From Chrysochromulina tobinii (taxonomy: Eukaryota; Haptophyta; Prymnesiales; Chrysochromulinaceae), in contig JWZX01003407.1 of NCBI GenBank assembly GCA_001275005.1, positions 1-64,000 on the forward strand: a DNA stretch of 64,000 nt, in the 5' to 3' direction. The notes below the pieces were generated by a model. That model ran no database searches. It was not told where the DNA came from and saw only the letters and a list, made by a program, of their open reading frames with translations. The translations under genes were made by a program, and so were the position numbers. Positions 21,677-31,447 of this stretch are shown here, piece after piece. Each line of letters opens with the position of its first letter. Position 1 is the stretch's first letter.

Positions 21677-23184
21677 ATGTCGGCGTCGAGCGAGTCAGAC
21701 GAAGAGCTGTTCGGCACGCCAATTTCCGACGACGACGAGGTGGATTCTGCACGGTCTCGGCGTGCGAGAGCTCAACGCGCAGCTGACCCTCAAAAGCAGC
21801 AGCGATTTAAGCAGCAGCAAGAAGTTCTTGATGAGCAAGGTCGTCGTCGTTTTCACGGCGCCTTCACGGGTGGGTTTTCAGCCGGCTACTTCAACACTGT
21901 TGGATCCGAGGCAGGATGGGCGCCAACCGAGTGGCGCTCAACACGCGGCGCCCGTGGCGCTCAACAAGCGTCAACACGTCCAGAGGACTTTATGGACGAC
22001 GAGGATCTTGCCGAGCGTGGAGGTGCTGGAGTGCTGGTTGCCAGAGCAGGCTTTGCCAAGTCCAAGCGCACCGACGATGGGAGCGATGTCGCCTTGGCCC
22101 CGTCGCAAACAAAATGTCCATCGGCGGTAGCTGCCGGCACTGAAATGCGCCCAGACATCAGCAGCGTGCTTACGATCCCGAAAGGAGCTTCCAGCATCGG
22201 ATTTCGCATGTTGCGCCAGATGGGCTGGCGCGATGGGTTTGGCATCGGCCCGCGAACGTATCGGTCGGCGTCGAAGCGCAAGCGGACGGGCACCGATGGC
22301 GCGATGGCGCCGCCACGCAAGCTTTACGGGCCGACCATGCCGCCTCAGATGCATGCCTCTTCCGTGAGTGCACACCCCGAGGGCTCGGACGACGAGTATG
22401 AAGACTCTGATCCATTGAACGCTGCACACCTTCGTGGCTTCGCTCCCCGCCTCGTGCCTACCCGGACCACCGCGTACACATACAAGAACGACCTCCACGG
22501 AGTCGGATACGAGCCCCATCGTGCCGCCCCCGAGTTTGCCGAATCGTGCAAGAGGCGTGCGGAGAGTCGAGCCCCCCAGCCAATCGGAGCTTACGAAGAT
22601 GTGGAAGACGCTTACGCGCAAGCAGACATATCACAGTATGACCTCGCTCTCCTTGAGAATGAGGCGGATGTGGACGAAGATGCAAAGCTGCCTGGGCGGG
22701 TGGAGACCATGTGGCGCGGCACTGGCGCAGGAGTTTCCATGGCGAAGTCTGTACCAGTCACCGGTTTTGTGCCCGCTCACCTTACGCTTCCTCCGCAACC
22801 ATGGCACGAGGCGCCAGAGGTGCCCGCTTCGTTTCGCGAACGGCACATCTTTCCGACTCCCCCAGTGGCGCCCCCTTTGCCACAGGCTGCGCTGCTGGCG
22901 CTGCTGGCGCACGAGGCAGTGCAGCAGCAGACGGCGAACAGCGCGGCCCTCTCTGAAGGTGTGGGCAGCAGCCGTATCGGCGCTGTTGACACGCTTTCCC
23001 CAGGCAGCGACGTGTGGTCACTCGTCTCCAAAGAACAGCTCATTCATTTGTGGCAGCGGCTGCAGACCATCCGTGCGCAGCAGGTATCAAAACAGCAGGT
23101 ATCTCAACGCCCTCTGCAAGCGCCTCCACTTCCAGGAGCTTCACTGCAGCACCACCAGCTCCAAATGTCCGCGCTGCCGATGAA

Positions 23185-23230
<46 letters not shown>

Positions 23231-24614
23231 ATGCCAATGCCAATGCCACCACCACCACTGTTGCCGCCGTTGCCAGACCGGCCAGCGGACGGGTACGCTC
23301 TTCCTGAGCATTGTCAACCGTATCTGAGCGATGCCCCGAAGCAGCGACGCTTTGAAGCTTTCCTGCGCGATGAGAATTTGGCTCGCGCACTCGCCGCCGC
23401 CGCCGGCTTCGATGGTCGTTGCGTACACGGTGAACTGCTCGAATTTTCCAAAGTTGCGAGCTTCTTCAGCCAGCGGGCCCACGCGGTGATCTCAAGCCGA
23501 TTCACCTCGTCCGAAGTACAGAGTGCTCAACTCCCTGGCGGCGTGATCGTAGGTGGACTCTCCCGAGTACCCGAGGCCACAACACGGTCCGAACGACACG
23601 CCTCCAGCTTCGTCTGCAGCAGGGGCGGCGGCAGCACCTGCCTCTTACGTCGTCGAAACGAGTGCGGACACAAAGCAGAGCGTCGACGTCTTGCCAGTGA
23701 AATCGAGGACGCTGGTCGGCATGTCGTCTCGCACCGCGCTGCCGTGGCAGCCCGATGCACTGCTTTGCAAGCGCTTTGGCGTCCCCGCTCCCGCCAACGC
23801 GCTTCATTCGCGAGAGGGTTCGAGACCATCGACAACGATTGGCACTGCGACATTTGACGACGCGCTGCTTCCAACCTTTTCTGGTCCTCCACAGCCACCC
23901 CACGGACCGTCACCAAACATCCCGCATGGCGTTCCTCCGCAGATGTTTCCTCCCATACCGGCTGCTGAGGCTCAAGCTGCAGAATTCCTTGCCAGCATCG
24001 CGCCAGCCATGAGCTTACGCGGCTTTGTACCCCCGCCGCCGCCACAGCGCCCCTCCATGGCGCCTCAGCCGCCTCCTCCACCAGCTCCGTCGTCTGAGAC
24101 ACTCTCTGCAGAAGCAAGTATGCCCCAAGGAGAGGCGAAGGAGCGCCCCCCCCTCGCCCTGTTCAAGGCTGTGTTTGCGGGTTCCTCCGATGAAGACGAC
24201 GCTGCATGCGAGCAGCATGGCAGTACCCAGGCATGGCAGTCTCAGCCCATCAGAGTCTCAGCCAACGAGCCAGCAGCCATTACTGCCCACGCCGCGGCAC
24301 ACGCCGCGGCGCTTGTGCCATCAGCGCAGTCGATGGCAGGGACACACCCAAAAACCGCGCCGCTCATGCCAACGGCGATGCTCTCTACTACCACGAGTGC
24401 CTTCATGACCGGCGCCGCAGAATCGGTAGCTTTGAGCGAAGGAGAGAGTGAAAGCGTAAGCTCTGAGGAGGAGGTCGTGGAGGAGAACTCCGCACGCAAG
24501 AAGCGACACCATCATAAGCACAGGCACAAGCACAAAAAAGAGGATAAGCACCACCGCAAGAAGCATCGGAAAGGGGACAAGAGCGAGAAGAATCACAAGA
24601 AGAAGCAGGCGTAG
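21677..24614 (+). CDS. GPATCH1: GPATCH1/TGH-type G-patch splicing factor
   Basis: join(21677..23552, 23620..24614), about 956 aa (human GPATCH1: 931). The N-terminus starts MSASSESDEELFGTP and has the family block FHGAFTGGFSAGYFNTVGS...GWAP, then RPEDFMDDEDL. The G-patch is GFRMLRQMGWRDGFGIGPR. Later come RFEAFLRD, WQPDALLCKRFGVPAP, LALFKAVFAGSSDED and a terminal His/Lys-rich tail, all in family order. GPATCH1 associates with late spliceosomes and their DEAH helicases. The frame changes near 23553; an intron of 67 nt (GTGGAC...CTGCAG) restores it, though its donor is weak and a one-base indel is the alternative. A poly-Pro run comes from a (GCC)15 tract. Confidence 0.88.
23185..23229. repeat. 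(GCC)15 tract encoding poly-Pro in GPATCH1
   Basis: Fifteen perfect GCC units, read in frame as CCG (Pro), followed by PMPMPM and more prolines. Likely length-variable. Confidence 0.9.
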
Positions 24615-24951
24615 TATCGTATGACAAGCCCGCGTTAAAATTATCGTATACATGTACCGCCAGGCCCGAGACCGCCAGACATGCCGCCAGAGCGCGCGCG
24701 GCGCGGCGAACATGCACGATCCGTACGTCAACAACGCAACGACCAAGCGTTCCCCGTCGTCCGCGCGCGCGCGGTTCGTCGGACGTCGCGCGTGTATCGA
24801 GCAACGAGCGCTCTACGTAACAACCGAACCCCGCGGGCGTTTACCTGAGATTTCACGACGTCACCGGTCCGCGCGTTAGCGCGACGGTACAGCGCGCGCG
24901 GGAAGCGCGCGCCGGTTCGACCGTTTTTCGCGAAGTGCTTAAGACGGTAAC

Positions 24952-25900
24952 AATGGGTAGTTACCACTTGTCGCGGACCGACGGGGGGGCGCGTTCTGGA
25001 AGGGGTAATCAAGTTGCCCTTTAGCCCGCCGCAGGCGCGAAAATTTTGGCGACATTGACTGTTAATCACTACATTTAGGCCCTGAAATTGATGCCACTCA
25101 CACACTATTGACTGCGACGTACATGTATGTACCGACTACTACGATGACACACTAGCCCACAAGAACAAAAGCAACTGTCTCGCTCCCTTATCCGCCCGCT
25201 CTCTCGACTGCATGGCCGGTATCCATAACGAGCTTGAGCCTGAAGTCAAGATATCTTTGATCGAAAGCTGGATTGTCAGCCTCACACCACCCTGCGGAGC
25301 ACACGAGAGTCAGCAACGAGCACAAGCTGAGTCGTCATCTGCGTGTGGAGTCAGTCGAGGCTCACAAGGCGGGCAATACACTGTTTGCAGCTGATTACTG
25401 GTCGACTGCTGCTCATCACTGTGCTTGGCCCACTGCCTCCAGCGGTTGGTGGCCGCCGCCTTGCTGCCTCTTCCTCTAGCAATTCTTTCGCTTTTGCTGC
25501 AGCCTTTGCTGCGGCTGCTGCGGCGCGACGACTCCTCTCCTGCCAGTAGCCGGTAGGCAGGCCAGCCTTGCTGTGCTCGCCGCTATGGCCACCCTTGCGG
25601 ATGTATGAGCTCACCATGAGACGGAGAGAGGGGCGGCAGCCAAGGTGCTGGGTCGCATCGGAAGCGAAGGTGTGCGCGAGGGGTTTCGTGAACAATGTTG
25701 AAAAGGCTGTTTTCGGGCAATGTTTTGATAATTTGCGCGGATTATTGCGGATCTGGGGCCTACGTTCCGAGATCTGTCGATTGGTACCCTTAGATTATGT
25801 GGATTATTTGACTGCCTAGGTGCTGCCTAGTTCGTAATCAAGTTGCCCCACGAGGGAACGCGCCCCCCCGTCGGTCCGCGACAAGTGGTACCTACCCATT
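24952..25900. mobile_element. 949-bp segment bounded by 45-bp inverted repeats
   Basis: Left arm 24952-24996 and right arm 25856-25900 are reverse complements at 44 of 45 positions. Just inside each arm lies a 15-bp sequence GTAATCAAGTTGCCC (25005-25019 and 25834-25848) in direct, not inverted, orientation. No transposase is visible, so a non-autonomous element (MITE-like) is one reading and a segmental rearrangement another. GACGGTAA occurs just outside both arms (24944-24951 and 25902-25909) and could be a remnant of a target duplication. Confidence 0.55.
25351..25617 (-). CDS. Small hypothetical ORF inside the inverted-repeat segment
   Basis: 88 aa from the ATG at 25617. It has a basic, Ala-rich helical middle (RSRRAAAAAAKAAAKAKELL), a Pro turn, and CKQC near the end. 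Protein-like composition suggests it may be coding or a gene fragment, but I recognise no family. The frame is open upstream to 25695 without a better ATG. No splice partner was found. Confidence 0.25.
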   Translation of the reverse strand: MVSSYIRKGGHSGEHSKAGLPTGYWQERSRRAAAAAAKAAAKAKELLEEEAARRRPPTAGGSGPSTVMSSSRPVISCKQCIARLVSLD

Positions 25901-26165
25901 GGACGGTAAAGATCGACGGTAAAGAAGTGCAAAGTCGTAATCATTGATAAATCATTGAAATCTCGCGCACTGTTAGCACACGCAGGATTGTATACTCAAG
26001 GCAAACATGATGAGTAAACATGCACGGCCTACGCCCCGCATCACACCAGTTCTTGCGATGTGCACGGGGCCCAGTACGGGCGCGCGCAGCTGCCGCACAC
26101 GCCACACCCCGCTTGCTTTCGTGTCAGAGCTCAGACCGAGCGCGCGATTCGGCACAGTCCTCGTA

Positions 26166-26966
26166 CTACTGGTTGAGATTCAATACCACAAACGAGATCG
26201 TGTTCTCTGGGCCGCAATGCACTGAGGACAGCACGTAGCCCTGCTGCTGCAGCTCACGCACTCGCCGCCAGAGTGGCAGCATCGGGTTGAACCACTTGAT
26301 CCGTATCTGCTTGTCGACGTTATGCTTGCCGCTGTTCTCGGCGAGCGGGAAAGAGAGCGACGCGTCATTTGCAAGCGGCAAGAGCTCCACCATTCCACCA
26401 GTCTCGCGCTGCGCCTCGGCGGAGCATTGTGCAATTGTCTGCCGGTTCGCCTCCCAGGCCAGTGCATAGGCGGTGACGGCGCCCATGGAGGGCAGCACTT
26501 GCAGCACTTTGGTGGGCAGCAGGACAGGCGGGGTCGATACCGGTGTTACCTCCACCAGCTTTCCAGATGGCACGGCTCGATCGCCGATTAAGACTTCATC
26601 GCTCACGTGTGCCTCGAGCATGTAGTAGCGGAGCTCTATCCACAGCAGCCGCTCCTCGGTCTTATCCTCGGGCAGGGCCAGCGTGCCCGATCGCAAGAAG
26701 TTCAGTATGGCGCGGAAGTGTGTGCCGTCACGATCGATAAAGACGCAGCCCTCGTCGTCGAGCGGCACTTGGATGCCTTCACGGCCACTGAACATGACAC
26801 CGAGCATCGAGTCTGGGTAGCGCGTGAGCGTGCTCCGCGACGTCTCAAACTTGGTCCCACCGACGTTGAGGCGCACACGACTCCTTGATTGCTCGAGCAC
26901 GCTCGACACGTTGAGATGCAGGCGACTCCTTGACTGATCACACAACCCTGTTGCGTCGGACGCCAT
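26166..26966 (-). CDS. KCTD-like BTB (T1-type) domain protein
   Basis: 266 aa from the ATG at 26966. The BTB/T1 domain reads VRLNVGGTKFETSRSTLTRYPDSMLGVMFSG, then FIDRDGTHFRAILNFLRSG and a final ELRYYMLEA helix. KCTD-type proteins form oligomers and often act as cullin-3 substrate adaptors. There is no channel TM region, so it is not a Kv channel. The C-terminal half (to SSVHCGPENTISFVVLNLNQ) is unassigned. Two short SRSRxxLNV segments at the N-terminus suggest a duplication of the first BTB strand. Confidence 0.85.
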   Translation of the reverse strand: MASDATGLCDQSRSRLHLNVSSVLEQSRSRVRLNVGGTKFETSRSTLTRYPDSMLGVMFSGREGIQVPLDDEGCVFIDRDGTHFRAILNFLRSGTLALPEDKTEERLLWIELRYYMLEAHVSDEVLIGDRAVPSGKLVEVTPVSTPPVLLPTKVLQVLPSMGAVTAYALAWEANRQTIAQCSAEAQRETGGMVELLPLANDASLSFPLAENSGKHNVDKQIRIKWFNPMLPLWRRVRELQQQGYVLSSVHCGPENTISFVVLNLNQ

Positions 26967-27128
26967 ATGATGAGAAATAGTTGAGAAATCGGCAAGACAA
27001 GTCAAGTTTAGTCAGGCCTACGTTGTGAAAAGTGGAAAAACCCCTTTGTAGGTGGCCAGACTTCAAACCGCTCTTCCTGAAAATCCTGAATTCACACTCC
27101 GATTCGCGCCTCACCTTCTCGCAGTCAA
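26967..27128. promoter_or_regulatory. Divergent promoter, BTB / RING genes
   Basis: A 162 bp gap. TTCACAC at 27091-27097 points toward the RING gene, 31 nt before its ATG. Confidence 0.5.
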
Positions 27129-28181
27129 ATGGAGGATACTCTCGCCGTTCAGCCGCCAAAGCGCGTGCGAGCAGACGATGAGAATACAGACGTGCAAGCG
27201 GTGCAAGTGGCGCCGTTCAAGGGTTTGCCCAGATGCGAGTTCGACTTCGCTCCGCGGTGCCATCACAGACACCCTCTCAAGCGATACCCACGCGAGGCTG
27301 GAGCCAGCTCCGATGAACCCCTCGTGTGCGATGGCGGTTGCGGCAGAGAGATCCCGCCGTCCGACCCCCGCTGGTCCTGTTTTCCGTGCGATTACGACAT
27401 CTGCGAGCTGTGCCTCGTCGCCAGAGGTGGCGGGGCCGCTTTCATCGGGCTGCTTGCTGAAGAAGAACGGAAGAGCGCCTCTCACGCTCGTGAGCTCGAC
27501 ACGATGAAGAATCGGTGCGAGGCCGCGGAAGCCCGGTTGGCACGCAAGGAGCGTGAGGAGAAGGCTGCGGAAGCGAAGGCGGAAGCGAAGGCCTCGGCGC
27601 TCGCCGAGAGGCGACTGGTTGAGAGCAAGGTGGCAGCGGCAGAGGAGCACGCGCGTGGCTTGCAGACCGAGGTCCAGCGGCTCGAGGCCGAGGTCGTCGA
27701 GCGGCGACAGCGCTCTAAAGCCAACCTCGAGAAGATGTACGCAGCCCAGAAAGAGCGCGACACTGCGCGTGCCGAAGCTGACAACCTCCGCGTCGTTGTC
27801 GAGGCGCAGCAGGCAAGCACCCGTGCCGCAATCGAAGACATGCAAGAACAGCTCGCCACGGCCCACCGCCATATCGCCATCGCGCAGGGCGATGCGGAGG
27901 CCGTACGGACGCTCATCTCATTGGAGGAGGCCGAACAGCTCGAGGCACGTGCTCGTGCTGCGCTGCTCGCGATCTGCGAGCGCCGTGCATCGCTCGCGGC
28001 CGCGGCCGAGTCTGAGCGACAGAAGCGCATCGACTGTGCCGTATGCCTCTTTGGCGCGCGTGGCGTCGCCTTTGTCCCTTGCGGTCATATCGCCACATGC
28101 GTAGAGTGCGCACCTAAGGTCGACGATTGCCCCCTCTGCAAGGCCAAGATCACGTGCAGAATGCCAGTTTACCTACCATGA
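27129..28181 (+). CDS. RING-finger protein with N-terminal Cys/His zinc module and coiled coil
   Basis: 350 aa. Residues ~38-95 form a ZZ/DC1-like zinc module (CHHRHPLKRY, CDGGCGREI, CFPCDYDICELC). A long Ala/Glu/Arg-rich coiled coil follows. The C-terminus is a C3HC4 RING (CAVCLFGARGVAFVPCGH, then CVECAPKVDDCPLC), of the compact type found at the C-terminus of IAP and MGRN-like E3 ligases. It is therefore a likely ubiquitin ligase that dimerises through the coiled coil. Substrate unknown. Confidence 0.85.
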   Translation: MEDTLAVQPPKRVRADDENTDVQAVQVAPFKGLPRCEFDFAPRCHHRHPLKRYPREAGASSDEPLVCDGGCGREIPPSDPRWSCFPCDYDICELCLVARGGGAAFIGLLAEEERKSASHARELDTMKNRCEAAEARLARKEREEKAAEAKAEAKASALAERRLVESKVAAAEEHARGLQTEVQRLEAEVVERRQRSKANLEKMYAAQKERDTARAEADNLRVVVEAQQASTRAAIEDMQEQLATAHRHIAIAQGDAEAVRTLISLEEAEQLEARARAALLAICERRASLAAAAESERQKRIDCAVCLFGARGVAFVPCGHIATCVECAPKVDDCPLCKAKITCRMPVYLP

Positions 28182-29079
28182 AGAAGCCGATTTGGCACAG
28201 ACCTCTTGGCGACGACGCGTGGATGCTGGTGAAGAGCGTCTGCTCTCGGCGCGACAGCTCGCGTCGCACCCCGCGGGTACATCGGGATGCTGTGCGGACA
28301 TTGAGGACAGTGGTCGATGAGGTCGCGGACGAGGATCCTGCTTCCTGGATCGACAAGCGTATAGTCTCATGTGTGGGACCGAAAGCCCGGACCGTCCGGT
28401 CCGTCGTCCGACCTGCGCGCTCGCGTACGGACGGGTTCAACGCCTACCTGCGAAAACACCACTCTCCACTGTCTTTCGTCTGACCTGTAGCGCGTACCGC
28501 GATAGGCGATTTTTCGCGATTACTCTTTCACCGCGACCCGGTCGTGTGCGCGCAATGTGACGTGTCGCATGCGCATGACGGTGCGACCACGCGTGCGGGC
28601 GACGCACCGACCTCGACCGTGACTTGGACGTTCTCCACGAGTACTCCCACTTCGGATCCGCGCGCACCCCGACCGCGCCGCGGGCCCCGGCACCCGCCGG
28701 ACCCGCCGGCACCGCGCGGCGCGCGCACGTCGAGCCGTGATAAAGCGCTCTAGGCAGCTCGAGTCACGTTTCGGACGGATTTGTATGCGCCGTGACGGCG
28801 CGTCCGCGTGTAACCGTGTACCCAGCCGCGCTCGCACGTCGCGCTCGCGTCGGGGAGTACACAGAGCCCGGCCGAAGTCAAGCCCTCTCAGCATCCCGAA
28901 ACGTCGACCCGACACGCACCATGACACCAGCGTTCAACGCAGGCGGGCATCCCGACACGCACCACGACACAATACGCGGCGTACGGGAGGAACGGGGGAG
29001 ACGGGGGTCTGAACTCTGGTTGGGCTCGCGCGATCGATCCGGCATGAATTACGTGCCTTCGTGAACCCAAGGCAAAGTG
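28182..29079. other. Convergent intergenic region with short direct repeats
   Basis: Two copies of CCCGACACGCACCAYGACAC lie at 28908-28927 and 28951-28970. The stretch is CpG-rich and contains a near-palindrome (CGGACCGTCCGGTCCG near 28389). No gene was recognised. Confidence 0.5.
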
Positions 29080-29740
29080 TTACAAGAGGACTCGCGATGC
29101 AACCAGCCCACCAAGCTCGCGGCACTGAGCTACTGCCTCTGGGCTGCACGTTTTAGGTCTCAAGATGTTCGCGACCGTCTGCGAGAGACCGTTGCGAATG
29201 ATCAGTGGCTCGGACACAGGTTTTAACCTCCAGCCCTGGCAGATGCGTGCAACCTGTCGTGCCGCACTGGTTCCGTCGGATCCGGCAGCAACGGCGAGTC
29301 CATCTGCGATTCGCACGCGAGGTAGCGCGCACTGGTCAGCTGTTTGGCAGACAACGTGGCAGTATGTGGCAGTAAGTGGCAGTAGCCAGCCGGAAATCAT
29401 GGGTCGGGTGCCAACGGCCCAACGCACAAGGGCGGCCAAGAAGCCGCGAGGACTCGCCATAACCGCTGCTACTCTCGTGTGTGTCAAACACGTGATAGTA
29501 AACCCGCTGGAAGAACTCGGCCATCTCGCCGGATACCATCGCCAAATTTTCTGGAGCGCAGAAGAGGTAGCCGTCGCTGCTGAGCAGGTCTTCCACGGTT
29601 GCCTCGCCCGCCGCCCGCCTGACCAACGTCAATTCAGATTCCATGCCCGTGGCCGCAAGGGACGCGCCCTCTTCGAGGGCGTCCGCCATTGCGCGGGCGA
29701 GGCCCGTGCGGCTGTGCCACACAACAAGCACGCGGCGCAT
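29080..29740 (-). CDS. Flavodoxin-like / NAD(P)H-dependent FMN reductase family
   Basis: Complement(join(29080..29303, 29428..29740)), 178 aa. The N-terminus MRRVLVVWHSRTGLARAMA is the FMN-phosphate loop (xHSxTG) of flavodoxin-fold proteins. The middle has YLFCAPENLAMVSGEMAEFF, where related bacterial proteins have PExxxxxSGxxKxFxxR. Splicing a 124-nt intron (donor GTGCGT, acceptor TCGCAG) joins GRP to YGLAVAAGSDGTSA, the expected next strand, then GWRLKPVSEPLII. By eye it resembles bacterial flavodoxin-family proteins of similar length, so bacterial ancestry is possible. Confidence 0.82.
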
Positions 29741-30080
29741 GCCAGGACTTCAGGCAGGTAGAGGCAGTTGTGTGCCAGGGAGTGGCCCGCTCGGCAGCAG
29801 TGGCCTGTTGTGTTTGCAGAGAGTCGACCACCGAATGTGAGGAGGTGCTGCAGCAATCTGAGCTGCACTGCTGTGCTCCGCGGCACAAGCAGTCCGCCAC
29901 CGCGTGCTATACACTGCGTGTGGCGCTGTGTCTCTCTCCATTCATGTTAATACACACAACACAATTCACACCAACACGAACACACCTCATCACCTATTCA
30001 TAATCATCAACGTACAAACATAGAACGCGAGAAGTTAACCGCCAATTCACAGTCATTTAATTCTCAATCTGAGGAAAACA
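29741..30080. promoter_or_regulatory. Divergent promoter region, flavodoxin / glycosyltransferase
   Basis: 340 bp, AC-rich toward the right end. TTCACAG at 30046-30052 lies 28 nt before the glycosyltransferase ATG. Confidence 0.4.
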
Positions 30081-31160
30081 ATGCAGGAAAACAAGACGAT
30101 GGCCACCATCACGCAGCCGTGGCGTGGGCGGTACGTGGCGCCGCTGCCAGACATCGGACCCACGGTGCGAGATGCGCTCGCCGCGCCATCGTCGTGCGTG
30201 CCAGCCGGGGCCGTTCTGCTTACTCTCTTCAACGACCACCATCGCCCGTTGTACGAACTGCAATTTCGTCGTGTGCGCTCGTTAGCATGCTTGGTGCAGC
30301 GGCTTGTATCCGTGTGCTTTGGTGCCGATGCGTGCCGCGACGCCATTGGGCGCGCCGTTGTTGGGCCGCCAGTCCGGCCGAGCGACTTCCGGAAGGGAGC
30401 CTACGTAGAGCTGACTTGGGCCAAGTGGCGACTACTCCATTCGGCGCTCATGCATGCGCGGGTGGTTCTCTTCATCGACAGCGACGTGGTGCTTTTCCGC
30501 AACCCATTCGCTGCGCTGGATGCCGCCGTCGATTCCCACGCCATTCGTTTCCTCGCCGAGCTCGCGTGTGCTCCCACGGCCACCTGCGGGTCACAGCCGG
30601 CGTGGCGCAAGCCCTCACGCCTGCCAGGTGCAGCCCCTTGGCCGTGCAGCCTCAACGGCGGCGTGCTGCTGCTCGCCTCACAAACGCTCGCAGCGCGCGT
30701 GGTCGAACGAGAGCCCATCTTCGAGTATCATTCCATAAACGCAAGTCAGATGCCCATCGATCAGGACGCCGCCGACGAGATCGCCAATCGTCGCCGCGGC
30801 GAGAAAGCCGACTTTTCAAGCTGCGCGCTGCCGAGTTCGAGCTTCGTCGGCTTCTGCTGGTGGGCGTGGGGCTATATTAAAGGCAATCGCACGCTCTTCG
30901 ACGATCTTCGTCCGTGCGAATTGGCAACCTTCCATGCGCACTGTATAGTCTCGGTGGCACAGAAGAGGGCGGCGATGGAGCGCATGCTGACCAAGACGGC
31001 GCACTGCGTCGGCAACCGCAGCAGCGAAGGCATCCGTGAGCAGCGTCTTGGCAAGTGGGGCCCGGCAGCTTCGCCGGGAGCTCGTGCACGCTGTGGGCGG
31101 CGCGGGGTCAAAGCGGAAGGCCGCAAGCGAGAGATTTGTAGCACGGCGAGTCAAGTATAA
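30081..31160 (+). CDS. Nucleotide-diphospho-sugar glycosyltransferase
   Basis: 359 aa. The DxD sugar-nucleotide site is VVLFIDSDVVLFRNPF, followed by SLNGGVLLLAS and a PIDQDAADE motif, the order seen in GT77-like nucleotide-diphospho-sugar transferases (DxD, then LNxGxxLL, then DQ). Such enzymes build glycans or glycoproteins, usually in the Golgi. No N-terminal membrane anchor is visible, so the start may lie in an upstream exon or the enzyme may be soluble. The C-terminal ~40 residues are basic and low in complexity. Confidence 0.8.
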   Translation: MQENKTMATITQPWRGRYVAPLPDIGPTVRDALAAPSSCVPAGAVLLTLFNDHHRPLYELQFRRVRSLACLVQRLVSVCFGADACRDAIGRAVVGPPVRPSDFRKGAYVELTWAKWRLLHSALMHARVVLFIDSDVVLFRNPFAALDAAVDSHAIRFLAELACAPTATCGSQPAWRKPSRLPGAAPWPCSLNGGVLLLASQTLAARVVEREPIFEYHSINASQMPIDQDAADEIANRRRGEKADFSSCALPSSSFVGFCWWAWGYIKGNRTLFDDLRPCELATFHAHCIVSVAQKRAAMERMLTKTAHCVGNRSSEGIREQRLGKWGPAASPGARARCGRRGVKAEGRKREICSTASQV

Positions 31161-31447
31161 GCGGATCGAGCGGATCCGGCGAGGTCGAGGACGCGCGTGC
31201 CGAGGAGCGAGGTGAACGCGCAACATCGAGTTCTCGGTTCATCGACGCGGCAATAGCCCGTGTGTGGCGCTTCGCAAGCAGTTGGCGCTTAGATTTCTTG
31301 TTTCTTAGAAATCGAGCCTCGTGCTTGATCGAATGGTTATCGAAAGGCGCATCAGAGGGTTTAATCCCTTTCGGGGGAAACGTCTCTCGTTCTGGTTTTC
31401 GGAGAGAAACGTTCATGCTGGCGTTTTCACACTCTCACAATTTTTTC

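Larger units (their letters stand above)
24615..26165. other. Long convergent intergenic region
   Basis: Tail-to-tail gap between GPATCH1 and the BTB gene. It holds the inverted-repeat segment and two TACATGTA palindromes (24649-24656 and 25120-25127). Nothing else was recognised. Confidence 0.5.

Noticed and set aside
24875-24927. tRNA-like A-box and B-box followed by TTTTT
   Set aside because: The box spacing is near right, but no T-arm or acceptor stem can be paired.
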